Part shown: piece after piece, positions 1 through 7,354 of the stretch
How positions within the stretch are numbered: the first letter of the stretch is position 1
How the letters are laid out: every line of letters begins with the position of its first letter
Origin: Candidatus Portnoyibacteriota bacterium
GTDB lineage: Bacteria > Patescibacteriota > Minisyncoccia > Portnoybacterales > GWB1-42-6
Direction of reading: 5' to 3'
Assembly: GCA_028688325.1 (NCBI GenBank)
Contig: JAQTYI010000001.1
Span: forward strand, 366,620 to 420,321
DNA: 53,702 nt
Notes under the pieces: generated by a model
Seen by the model: only the letters and a program-made list of their open reading frames with translations
Databases searched by the model: none
What the model was told of the DNA's origin: nothing
Translations under genes and position numbers: made by a program

Positions 1-1
1 A

Positions 2-304
2 AAAGACGAGGTTCTGCTGGATAAAAAGATCACCAAAGAATTAAAAGAAGAAGGTATGGCCCGGGAGCTGGCGCGCCAGATCCAGGATATGCGCAAAGAA
101 GCGGGCTTAACGCGAAAAGATGTTATTTCCATTGCTTGGCATAGCACAGATAAATCCCTGGCCGCTTTAATGGCCAATTTCGCCAAGTATTTTATGCAGG
201 AAAATCTGGCCAAGGAAGTTGTGGTGTATGATAGAACGGAAAAATATTTGTTGGAAAAAGAAGCGAAGTTTGATGATGCCAAGATTAAATTAGCTATCAA
301 GTAG
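2..304 (+). CDS. ileS: Isoleucyl-tRNA synthetase, C-terminal fragment
   Basis: The frame is already open at base 2 and runs 100 codons to a TAG. The visible part reads ELKEEGMARELARQIQ followed by RKEAGL, the typical start of the C-terminal anticodon-binding tail of IleRS. The enzyme charges tRNA-Ile in the cytoplasm. The catalytic part, including HIGH and KMSKS, lies before the window. The fragment is short, but this tail motif is characteristic of IleRS; ValRS, the nearest alternative, is encoded intact elsewhere in the window (14500). Confidence 0.85.
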   Translation, partial: KDEVLLDKKITKELKEEGMARELARQIQDMRKEAGLTRKDVISIAWHSTDKSLAALMANFAKYFMQENLAKEVVVYDRTEKYLLEKEAKFDDAKIKLAIK

Positions 305-356
305 TTTTCAAAATATTGTTGCCACTTTTTGTCAGCAAAAAGTGGCGCAAAAACTG

Positions 357-507
357 CGCCCGAGCGTAAAAAATAAAGAAAATCGGGCTCGTCTCGTTAA
401 ATTTGCTATCCACAACGCCCCGACCTGACGGTCGGGGCCCCACCACAGCACGCAAATTTAGACGCTCAACTCGCCTCGATTTTCTGATTATTTTTTCGCT
501 ATGGGCG
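357..507. repeat. Intergenic palindromic repeat, family B copy 1
   Basis: This 151-bp element lies between ileS and recO. It matches 39823-39973 with a single mismatch (A for G in the stretch CTCAACTCGCC). It is an imperfect palindrome: an outer arm with GAAAATCG pairs with CGATTTTC, AAATTTGC pairs with GCAAATTT, and CCCCGACC pairs with GGTCGGGG near the centre. No reading frame is apparent. It fills most of the gap between the two genes. Confidence 0.9.
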
Positions 508-529
508 GAAAATAAAATATAAATTCTTT

Positions 530-1216
530 GTGAATAAACTGCCCGTCTATAAAACCGAAGGCATTATTTTGAAAACGGCCGACTGGGGAGACCTGGATCG
601 GCTTTTGACTATCTATACCCGGGGTTACGGCAAGATCCGGGCGCGGGCGATTTCGGCCAGAAAAAAGGGCTCAAAACTCAACGGCTTGCTGCAGAATTTC
701 ACTTATGGAAAATTCTTGCTGGCCAAAAGCAAGACCATCGATATTATAACGGACTTGGAAGTGGCTGATAGCTATCAATATTTGCATTCCAATTTGGCCA
801 ATTTGGGGTATGCGTTTTATTTTGCGGAGCTCGTGGATAAATTAGTCACAGGCCAGGAGCGCGATGATGACCTGTGGCGGCTGATATTGCGCGCGTTTGA
901 GGTGCTGAATAACCCCCCAACCCCCCTTTGCGCAAGGGGGGCGGAAGAAAAAGAATTTTGTGTACATGTGAAATCATCACTTACCCCCCTTAAAAAGGGG
1001 GGCGCAGGGGGGTTAAATTTATCTAAACTCCGAGTTCTTTTTGAGGATAAACTGGTGGAATTTCTTGGCCAGCCGTCGCTAAAGCTATGGCTGGCAAGCC
1101 ACCCCTCTTTAAAGATTCGGACGGCAAGCCACTTTAATCCCGCACAAAGATTAGATTACTTGCAGTCATTGGCGGGCGAGCGGATAAATTCGCAAAAGTT
1201 TTTGATGCAATTGTAG
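530..1216 (+). CDS. recO: DNA repair protein RecO
   Basis: RecO loads RecA on SSB-coated single-stranded DNA together with RecR. The N-terminal OB-fold is recognisable from YKTEGIILKTADWGDLDRLL and the following GKIRARAISARKKGSKL (about residues 6-50). The start is GTG at 530; no ATG in frame keeps the OB-fold. The length of 228 residues is near the family norm, but residues about 127-162 are encoded by C/G-rich repeat DNA (910-1015) and look foreign to the fold. A cysteine zinc site, seen in some RecO proteins, is not evident. It converges on proS across a bidirectional terminator. Confidence 0.85.
   Translation: MNKLPVYKTEGIILKTADWGDLDRLLTIYTRGYGKIRARAISARKKGSKLNGLLQNFTYGKFLLAKSKTIDIITDLEVADSYQYLHSNLANLGYAFYFAELVDKLVTGQERDDDLWRLILRAFEVLNNPPTPLCARGAEEKEFCVHVKSSLTPLKKGGAGGLNLSKLRVLFEDKLVEFLGQPSLKLWLASHPSLKIRTASHFNPAQRLDYLQSLAGERINSQKFLMQL
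910..1015. repeat. C/G-rich palindromic repeat pair inside recO
   Basis: Two family C units (AACCCCCCAACCCCCC with AAGGGGGG, and ACCCCCCTTAAAAAGGGGGG with AGGGGGGTTA) sit in frame within recO. They encode NPPTPLCARGAEE and SLTPLKKGGAGGLN. The same DNA motif occurs in gaps at 20459, 20871 and 32836 and in frame in topA at 28035. Confidence 0.8.
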
Positions 1217-1310
1217 TCATCCTGAGCGGAGCGAAGGATCTCTCGCATATATGAGATTATAGCGTGGGTCGCTACGCTCCCGCGAGATTCCTCACTGCGC
1301 TCGGAATGAC
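1217..1310. repeat. GTCATCCTGAG...GGAATGAC palindromic repeat
   Basis: This is an imperfect palindrome starting TCATCCTGAGCGGAGCGAAG and ending CGCTCGGAATGAC. It begins right after the recO stop. The same ends bound elements at 5211, 23049, 39168 and, inside genes, 26983 (topA) and 31021 (mfd). Confidence 0.85.
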
Positions 1311-1326
1311 ATAATAATAATAAAAT

Positions 1327-1356
1327 AAAAAAGCCCCGCCAAAGCGGGGCTTTTTT
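1327..1356. terminator. Bidirectional terminator between recO and proS
   Basis: The stem AAGCCCCGC/GCGGGGCTT with loop CAAA is flanked by an A-run on one side and a T-run on the other. It therefore works in both directions for two convergent genes. Confidence 0.9.
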
Positions 1357-1362
1357 ATTTTA

Positions 1363-2616
1363 TTATTTCATCATCTCAACAATCTTGTCAATTTTAATCA
1401 GTTCAGTTTCTTCTTTATAGCGTTTTTTCAGTTCCACTGAGTCCTTGGCCAGGGTCTTTTCCGAGATAACTAAACGATAAGGAATTCCGATTAAGTCCGC
1501 TTCGGCAAACTTTGCACCGGCGGGCAGGGAGCGGTCATCATATAAAACTTCAATATTCGCCTCGGCCAGTTTTTCATAAAGCTCGTCCGCTGTTTTTTTG
1601 ACTTTTTTATCATCGCCCAGCGCGAGCAGGTGGACTTTATACGGCGCTACGCTTTCCGGCCAGATAATTCCTTTGTCATCATTGTTTATCTCTACTATCG
1701 CGCCCATAACGCGGCTGGGACCGATACCATAGCAGCCCATTATTACCAGATCTTCCTGGCCGTCCTCTTTTTTGAATTTTAACTCAAAGGGCTCGGAAAA
1801 TCTGGTGCCGAGTTTGAAAATATTGCCGACTTCAATGGCTTTGGCTTCTTCAAATCCCATGCCGCCGCATTGCGGGCATTTGGGGTTTTCAACTTTTATT
1901 TCTTTGTTGATGGCGAAATTCTCGCAGTTACTGCAAATGAAGATTGTATCTTCGCCGGCGGGGGAAACCACCTGGAATTCGTGGGAATATTTGGAGAATG
2001 AGCCGCCCGAAGCCGCGGTTAAATATGTTTTTAATCCGCAGCGGGTAAAAACCTTAAAATACGCTTCCGTGGCTTGCTCGTAATATTGATCCAGGTCTTT
2101 TTGGTCGGCGTGGAAAGAATAAAGGTCTTTCATGGAAAACTCGCGGCCCCGCAGCAAGCCAGATTTGGCGCGCGCTTCGTTGCGGAATTTGGTTTGGATC
2201 TGAAACAGCGCCATGGGCAGGTCTTTATATGAAAGGATGACTTTCTTAGCAACCGGGGTGACAATTTCTTCGTGCGTTGAACCAAGGCCATAATCTTTAT
2301 CGCCCATGCCTTTTAACTTGAACATCACATCCAGCGATTCCCAGCGGCCGGTTTTTTCCCAGTATTCTTTGGGGTGCATGGCCGGCATCAAAATTTCCTG
2401 GCCGCCGATGGCCGCCATTTCCTGGCGGATAATATTTTCGATCTTGCGCAACACGCGCAAACCCAGCGGCAGGAACGAATAAATTCCGGCGCCGAGCTTA
2501 TCGATGAATCCGGCGCGCGTGAGTAAAATGGCGTTGACGCTTTCTTCGTCTTTTGGCGCCTCGCGCAGGGTTTTGTTGGCCAGTTGAGATTGTTTCACCC
2601 CGTTAGAGTTTTTCAT
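1363..2616 (-). CDS. proS: Prolyl-tRNA synthetase, short form
   Basis: This class II synthetase charges tRNA-Pro. Class II motifs are visible: GAGIYSFLPLGLRVLRKI near the N-terminus, TKFRNEARAKSGLLRGREFSMKD (motif 2 region, given here by its core FRNEARAKSGL) and GCYGIGPSRVMGAI (motif 3). At 417 residues it is much shorter than the usual bacterial enzyme of about 570, because the editing insert between motifs 2 and 3 is replaced by a short region with CSNC and CPQC, a likely zinc ribbon. The ATG at 2614-2616 is preferred; an in-frame ATG 18 codons upstream would read through repeat DNA. Confidence 0.9.
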   Translation of the reverse strand: MKNSNGVKQSQLANKTLREAPKDEESVNAILLTRAGFIDKLGAGIYSFLPLGLRVLRKIENIIRQEMAAIGGQEILMPAMHPKEYWEKTGRWESLDVMFKLKGMGDKDYGLGSTHEEIVTPVAKKVILSYKDLPMALFQIQTKFRNEARAKSGLLRGREFSMKDLYSFHADQKDLDQYYEQATEAYFKVFTRCGLKTYLTAASGGSFSKYSHEFQVVSPAGEDTIFICSNCENFAINKEIKVENPKCPQCGGMGFEEAKAIEVGNIFKLGTRFSEPFELKFKKEDGQEDLVIMGCYGIGPSRVMGAIVEINNDDKGIIWPESVAPYKVHLLALGDDKKVKKTADELYEKLAEANIEVLYDDRSLPAGAKFAEADLIGIPYRLVISEKTLAKDSVELKKRYKEETELIKIDKIVEMMK

Positions 2617-2665
2617 AATAATTATTAACCCTGTATAGAGCGGTTTCATAAAAACTCTAACGGGG
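2598..2665. repeat. Inverted repeat around the proS start
   Basis: Arms CCCCGTTAGAGTTTTT (2598-2613) and AAAAACTCTAACGGGG (2650-2665) are perfectly complementary across 36 bases. The proS ATG abuts one arm, so in the mRNA the start region would lie in or beside the stem. Part of the loop (CCCTGTATAG) resembles the family E elements at 33507 and 41738. Confidence 0.75.
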
Positions 2666-2736
2666 TTCATGGTAATTTTGTGAGTAATCTGATAATTTAA
2701 ATATAGCTTATGTGATGTATTTTGGCAATTTATCCG

Positions 2737-2871
2737 ATCCTGACATCCGACAACCCAAGTATTAAAGAATTTTTTCGGTTGTCGGATGTTGCCAGATTAA
2801 ATTTAACACTTTGACATCCGATGTCCTGAATGCAGGGTGCTTAATATTCGGGACATCGGATGTCAAAAATC
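2737..2871. repeat. Double-hairpin repeat, family D copy 1
   Basis: Two adjacent hairpins are present: GACATCCGACAACC pairs with GGTTGTCGGATGT, then GACATCCGATGTCC pairs with GGGACATCGGATGTC. The same two-hairpin unit, with the shared linker GCCAGATTAAATT, lies at 7213-7345 in front of serS. Here it directly precedes the RNHCP gene. Confidence 0.85.
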
Positions 2872-3177
2872 ATGCAATCAAAAAAATTCCAGCGCAAAAT
2901 AGAGGATTTTGTTTGCGAGCATTGCGGCACGAGCGTCGAAGGCACGGGCTACACGGACCATTGCCCGATTTGTTTATGGTCAAAACATGTTGACATGAAC
3001 CCGGGCGACCGGGCGGCGGATTGCCGCGCAATGATGGAGCCGGTCGGCATTGAAATTAAGGGTAATGAAAAAATAATTTATTACCAATGCCAAAAATGCG
3101 GTTTGAAACATCGCGTCAAATCGGCACCCGATGACAATTTCGAGGAGATATTAAAATTGACCAGAAGGGGAATTTAA
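2872..3177 (+). CDS. RNHCP-domain zinc-binding protein
   Basis: This small protein of about 101 residues has two cysteine pairs, CEHC and CPIC, and the signature HCPICLWSKHVDMNPGDR, close to the RNHCP family motif. A second zinc-like pair, CQKC, follows. The molecular role of RNHCP proteins is not established. An ATG at 2860 is also possible but falls inside the repeat hairpin, so 2872 is chosen. It sits 16 bp before trpS in the same direction and may be co-transcribed with the synthetase genes. Confidence 0.75.
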   Translation: MQSKKFQRKIEDFVCEHCGTSVEGTGYTDHCPICLWSKHVDMNPGDRAADCRAMMEPVGIEIKGNEKIIYYQCQKCGLKHRVKSAPDDNFEEILKLTRRGI

Positions 3178-3193
3178 TTTAGAATTAAGGCAT

Positions 3194-4171
3194 ATGGAAC
3201 GAATATTTTCAGGCGTTCAACCAAGCGGCGTGCTCCACATCGGCAATTATTTGGGAGCCATAAAAAACTGGGTTAATCTGCAAAACGACCACCAGTGCAT
3301 TTTTTGTGTGGTGGACCTGCATGCCATAACCGTTTCGCAGGATCCGAAAGAGCTTTTAAAAAAGACCGTTGAAGTGGCCAAGATCTATCTGGCCGCGGGT
3401 ATTGATCCTAAAAAGTCCACGATTTTTGTGCAATCGCATGTCAAAGAGCACGCAGAACTGGCTTGGATCTTGAATACCATCACAAAAATTCCCGAGCTTG
3501 AGCGAATGACGCAGTTCAAAGATAAGGCCAAAGATGGGAAAAAAGAGGCAAGTATGGGGCTTTTTGATTACCCGGTTTTAATGGCCGCCGATATTTTACT
3601 CTATAAAACGGTTGGTGTGCCGGTGGGAGAAGATCAGGTTCAGCATATTGAGCTGACGCGGGACTTAGCGCAAAGATTTAACAATAAATTTGGTGAAATA
3701 TTTACGGTGCCAAAAGCGCTGGTGCGCAAAGAGGGAGCGCGCATTATGGGGTTGGACGATCCGATAAAGAAAATGTCAAAGAGCGCCGCCAGTCAATACA
3801 ACTACATCTCTCTAACCGATTCGCCGGATGATGTGCGAGAGAAAATAAAAAAGGCCGTGACGGATTCGGGCAAGGAAATAGTTTTTAGCCAGGATAAGCC
3901 GGCTTTGGCCAACTTGTTGACGATATATTCTTTGCTTGGCGGCCAAACCATAAAGGATATAGAAGCAAAATACAAAGACAAGGGCTACGCGGACTTTAAA
4001 AAAGACTTGGCCGAAGTGGTAGTGGAATTTTTGGAACCGTTCCAGGAAAAATATAACGCGCTGGACGATAACGAAGTTTTGGAAATCTTGCGCGAGGGCG
4101 CTAAAAAAGCGCAGGTGATTGCATCTCAAACAATGTCCGAAGTAAAAAAAGCGGTAGGGCTGATCGAATAA
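3194..4171 (+). CDS. trpS: Tryptophanyl-tRNA synthetase
   Basis: This class I synthetase charges tRNA-Trp. The HIGH-type motif is HIGN (residues 15-18) after GVQPSGVL, and KMSKS is at residues 193-197. The tryptophan-binding region MAADILLYKTVGVPVGEDQ is intact. The length of 325 residues is normal. The pheS start follows 4 bp after its stop, so trpS, pheS and perhaps pheT are probably one transcription unit. Confidence 0.97.
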   Translation: MERIFSGVQPSGVLHIGNYLGAIKNWVNLQNDHQCIFCVVDLHAITVSQDPKELLKKTVEVAKIYLAAGIDPKKSTIFVQSHVKEHAELAWILNTITKIPELERMTQFKDKAKDGKKEASMGLFDYPVLMAADILLYKTVGVPVGEDQVQHIELTRDLAQRFNNKFGEIFTVPKALVRKEGARIMGLDDPIKKMSKSAASQYNYISLTDSPDDVREKIKKAVTDSGKEIVFSQDKPALANLLTIYSLLGGQTIKDIEAKYKDKGYADFKKDLAEVVVEFLEPFQEKYNALDDNEVLEILREGAKKAQVIASQTMSEVKKAVGLIE

Positions 4172-4175
4172 ATTT

Positions 4176-5204
4176 ATGGACTTAAAAGAGCTTTTAAGCC
4201 AATTTAAAAACGATTTGAAAAATATCTCATCGCTTGAGAACCTGGAAGCGGTGCGTTTAAGCTACGCCGGCAAAAAAGGCGCTCTCGCCAAAATGCTAAA
4301 AGATATCGCCAATTTGTCCGCGGAAGAAAAAAAGACGCTGGGCAAAAAGATAAACGAGGCCAAGCAGGAAATTCAAGAGAAGATAGCAGAAGCGCAGGGC
4401 GGTCTGGCCGGAAAAAAATCCGCCTTGCCCATGGATAAATTCTTAAAGACCCTGCCGGGGAAAAAACCGGTCACGGGCCATTTGCATATCATTTCGCAGG
4501 CAATTTCCGAAATCGTGGAAATTTTCAAGCCGCTGGGTTTTACGCGCGCGCGCTACCCGGAAATCGACTGGGAATATTTCGCTTTCGAGGCGCTAAATAT
4601 TCCTTCGACCCATCCGGCGCGCGACGAATGGGAAACATTTTTCATTGACGCGCCGGTTGATAAAAAATTCGGCCGGCAGGTGATTACTCCCCACACTTCC
4701 AACGGCCAGGTGCGCGAAATGTTAAAGGGAAATTTACCGATCCGCATGCTCAATATTTCCCGCTGCGGCCGGCGTCAGGAAGACGCGAGCCACTTGCAGA
4801 CATTTTTCCAGTTCGAGGGCTTGGCCATAGACAAGGGTGTGAGCATAACGCATTTGAAGGGCACGCTGGAATATTTTGTCAAAAACTTTTTCGGGCCCAA
4901 AAGGAAGATTCGTTTGCGGCCTTATGATTTTCGCTTCACCGAGCCGAGCTTTGAGGTGGATATAAATTGTGATTTGTGCGGCGGCGCGGGCTGCAAATTC
5001 TGCAAAGGCGGCTGGGTGGAGCTGGGCGGCGCGGGCATGGTGCATCCCAATGTTTTGAAAGCCGGCGGAATTGATCCGAATGTCTATACCGGATTTGCTT
5101 TCGGCTGGGGGATCGAGCGGGTATATATGATGAAAGGCGGCATTAAGATAGACGACATCCGGCATTTGGTAAATAATGATTTGAGATTTTTGGAACAATT
5201 TTGA
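4176..5204 (+). CDS. pheS: Phenylalanyl-tRNA synthetase alpha subunit
   Basis: PheS forms the catalytic half of the alpha2-beta2 enzyme with PheT, encoded downstream. An N-terminal coiled-coil (about residues 1-75) precedes the class II core. Motif 2 is around TFFQFEGLAID and motif 3 near GFAFGWGIERVYMM. A CDLC...CKFC cysteine cluster lies just before GGAGMVHPNVLKA, as in some Gram-positive PheS. The length of 342 residues is normal. The gap to pheT is 101 bp and holds a palindromic repeat. Confidence 0.97.
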   Translation: MDLKELLSQFKNDLKNISSLENLEAVRLSYAGKKGALAKMLKDIANLSAEEKKTLGKKINEAKQEIQEKIAEAQGGLAGKKSALPMDKFLKTLPGKKPVTGHLHIISQAISEIVEIFKPLGFTRARYPEIDWEYFAFEALNIPSTHPARDEWETFFIDAPVDKKFGRQVITPHTSNGQVREMLKGNLPIRMLNISRCGRRQEDASHLQTFFQFEGLAIDKGVSITHLKGTLEYFVKNFFGPKRKIRLRPYDFRFTEPSFEVDINCDLCGGAGCKFCKGGWVELGGAGMVHPNVLKAGGIDPNVYTGFAFGWGIERVYMMKGGIKIDDIRHLVNNDLRFLEQF

Positions 5205-5210
5205 GTTTTT

Positions 5211-5294
5211 TGTCATCCTGAGTGAAGCGAAGGATCTCTCGCGAATGCGAGACCCGACATAAAGCCGGAGATTCCTCGCTACGCTCGGAATGAC
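5211..5294. repeat. GTCATCCTGAG...GGAATGAC palindromic repeat
   Basis: This copy starts GTCATCCTGAGTGAAGCGAA and ends CGCTCGGAATGAC. It separates pheS from pheT without a poly-T tract, so it need not stop transcription. Confidence 0.85.
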
Positions 5295-5305
5295 GCAGCG
5301 CTTTT

Positions 5306-7207
5306 ATGAACATACTTATTCCGCACAACTGGCTCAAGGACTACATCAAAACGAGCGCTTCGGCGCAGGATATCTCGCGGTTTTTGTCGTTGCACGCTTT
5401 TTCGGTTGAAAAAACAACGGAAGTCCCTCGACTCGCTTCGCTCTCTCGGGACGAAAATGATTACATTTTCGAAATCGAGATAACGCCAAATCGGGGCGAC
5501 GCTTTGTCGGTTCTGGGAATTGCGCGCGAGCTGCGGGCGATTTTGCCGATGCAGGGGATCGCCGCTGATTGGGTAGCTAAAGCAAATGATAAACAATCAA
5601 GCGTCCAAGAAAAATATGATCTGAAAGTGGAAATAAAAGATAAATCGCTTGTGCCCAGATTTTCCGCTGTTATCTTGGAGGATATTCAAATAAAAGATTC
5701 GCCCGATTTTATGAAGCAGCGCCTGGAAGCGGTGGGCACGCGCGCATTGAATAATGTCATCGATATTACCAACTACCTGATGTTTGATAAGGGCCAACCC
5801 ATGCACGCTTTTGACTATGACAAGATTTTGGGCGCCAAGATGCTGGTGCGCGAATCAAAAAAAGGTGAAAAGCTCATAACTCTGGACGGCATGGAACGCA
5901 CCTTGCCTGAAGGCGTCATTGTCATTGAGGATGGCGAAAGCCGCCTGATAGACCTTTGCGGCATTATGGGAGCCAAAAACAGCGAGGTGGATGAAAATAC
6001 CAAGCGGGTTTTGCTGTTTGTGCAGGTTTACGACCCGGTAAAAATTCGCAGATCTTCCATGGCTTTGGGCCATCGCACGGAAGCCGCGTTGCGGTTTGAA
6101 AAGGGCATTGATTTTGACGGCGTGGTGCCGGCGCTTTGGGAAGCGGTGGCGCTGATGGAAAAATATGCCGATGCAAAAGTAGTGTCAAAACTAATAGATA
6201 TTTTGAATGTGAAATACGAGCCCAAAAAAGTGGCGGTGGATTATGGAAAAATAAACCGGGTGGCGGGCGTTGAAATAAATAAAGAAACCGTAGATAAGAT
6301 TTTGCAGGATCTGGGTTTTGTTTTTGACGGCGGAAGCGTTATTGTCCCATCCTGGCGTTATGATGATATCGATTTGGCGGAGGACTTGGCCGAAGAAGTG
6401 GTGCGGCTTTATGGTTATGATAAATTGCCCGATAAGCTTTTGGCCGGCGAAATTCCGCAGCAAGTCGCCGATCCTGTTTTCAAACTGGAAGACAGCGCGC
6501 GCAGCTATTTAAAGCACCAAGGATTTTTTGAGTGCTACACAAATTCCGCCACGAACCAAAATTTGGCGGGCGAGAACGCGATAGAAATCGCCAACCCCCT
6601 GACTGAAGATTTTGCGTTTCTGAAAACTTCGCTTTTACCCCAGCTTCTGGCGGTGCTGGAAAAAAATCAGGGTTATAGCGATAAAGTGAAAATTTTTGAA
6701 CTGGCGAGTGTGTATTTGGCCAAAAAAGGCGACTTACCCGAGCAGCCCATGCGCCTTGGTCTGGCGGTGCGCGGAGCGGGATACCCGGAATTTAAAGGAG
6801 AAATAGAGGGATTATTGGAAGAGCTCGGGGTGAGCATCGATTTTGACATTAAGGAATTTGGCGATACTATTTTGGCCGCAGAATTGGATTTTAAAAAAAT
6901 TTCTCATAGTCCGCGCCGGACAAAAACTTATGCGCCGATAAGCTCATTCAATTCCATTAAGGAGGATTTGACTTTCATTATGCCGGAAAATCGTGATATC
7001 AGATATCACGAAATTAGCGAAGCCATAATGTCGGCGGACAAAAGGATAAAAAAACTGCAATTTAAGGATATTTACCAAAACTTCTTGACTCTATCCATTG
7101 AATATTTGGATGCGGCCAAGCAGATATCTTCGGAGCAAACGCAGGAGATAAGGAAGAAAATTTTTGAGCAGTTGGAGAAAAAGTTGGGAGTGAAGTTGAA
7201 AGTGTAG
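5306..7207 (+). CDS. pheT: Phenylalanyl-tRNA synthetase beta subunit, short form
   Basis: PheT is the partner of PheS, carrying the B3/B4, B5 and C-terminal anticodon-binding domains. After the NWLKDYI start it moves at about residue 50 straight to FEIEITPNRGDALSVLGIAREL, so the usual 100-residue tRNA-binding (EMAP/OB) insert is absent; this explains 633 residues instead of about 790. B5 (about residues 305-390) and a C-terminal FDX-ACB domain (ISSFNSIKEDLTF onward) are present. A short arginine/serine-rich stretch RLASLSRDE near residue 45 comes from a small palindrome. The enzyme should still function; similar trimming is usual in CPR. Confidence 0.95.
   Translation: MNILIPHNWLKDYIKTSASAQDISRFLSLHAFSVEKTTEVPRLASLSRDENDYIFEIEITPNRGDALSVLGIARELRAILPMQGIAADWVAKANDKQSSVQEKYDLKVEIKDKSLVPRFSAVILEDIQIKDSPDFMKQRLEAVGTRALNNVIDITNYLMFDKGQPMHAFDYDKILGAKMLVRESKKGEKLITLDGMERTLPEGVIVIEDGESRLIDLCGIMGAKNSEVDENTKRVLLFVQVYDPVKIRRSSMALGHRTEAALRFEKGIDFDGVVPALWEAVALMEKYADAKVVSKLIDILNVKYEPKKVAVDYGKINRVAGVEINKETVDKILQDLGFVFDGGSVIVPSWRYDDIDLAEDLAEEVVRLYGYDKLPDKLLAGEIPQQVADPVFKLEDSARSYLKHQGFFECYTNSATNQNLAGENAIEIANPLTEDFAFLKTSLLPQLLAVLEKNQGYSDKVKIFELASVYLAKKGDLPEQPMRLGLAVRGAGYPEFKGEIEGLLEELGVSIDFDIKEFGDTILAAELDFKKISHSPRRTKTYAPISSFNSIKEDLTFIMPENRDIRYHEISEAIMSADKRIKKLQFKDIYQNFLTLSIEYLDAAKQISSEQTQEIRKKIFEQLEKKLGVKLKV
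6991..7011. repeat. Palindrome inside pheT shared with dprA 3' end
   Basis: Arms TCGTGATAT and ATATCACGA around CAG lie in the FDX-ACB coding region, encoding part of NRDIRYHEIS. The reverse complement of the whole 21-bp palindrome recurs at 29183-29203 beside the dprA stop. Confidence 0.7.
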
Positions 7208-7212
7208 TTTTT

Positions 7213-7345
7213 TGACATCCGACAACCCGAATATTAAAGAATTTTGAATTTTTAGGTTGTCGGATGTCGCCAGATTAAATTCAATGCTTTGATATCCGAT
7301 GTCCAGGGTGCAAAATACCCAATATTTGGGACATCGGATATTGGA
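7213..7345. repeat. Double-hairpin repeat, family D copy 2
   Basis: GACATCCGACAACC pairs with GGTTGTCGGATGTC, and ATCCGATGTCC pairs with GGACATCGGAT. It lies between pheT and serS and mirrors 2737-2871. It ends 9 bp before the serS ATG, so the second hairpin overlaps or adjoins the ribosome-binding region. Confidence 0.85.
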
Positions 7346-7354
7346 AAACAATAC

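Noticed and set aside
2737-2871. T-box riboswitch before synthetase genes
   Set aside because: The element is two simple hairpins, also present as a repeat before serS, without the T-box consensus or a specifier loop.
4734-5216. Long minus-strand frame opposite pheS
   Set aside because: It is the shadow of a strongly conserved gene, with no ribosome site or family motifs.
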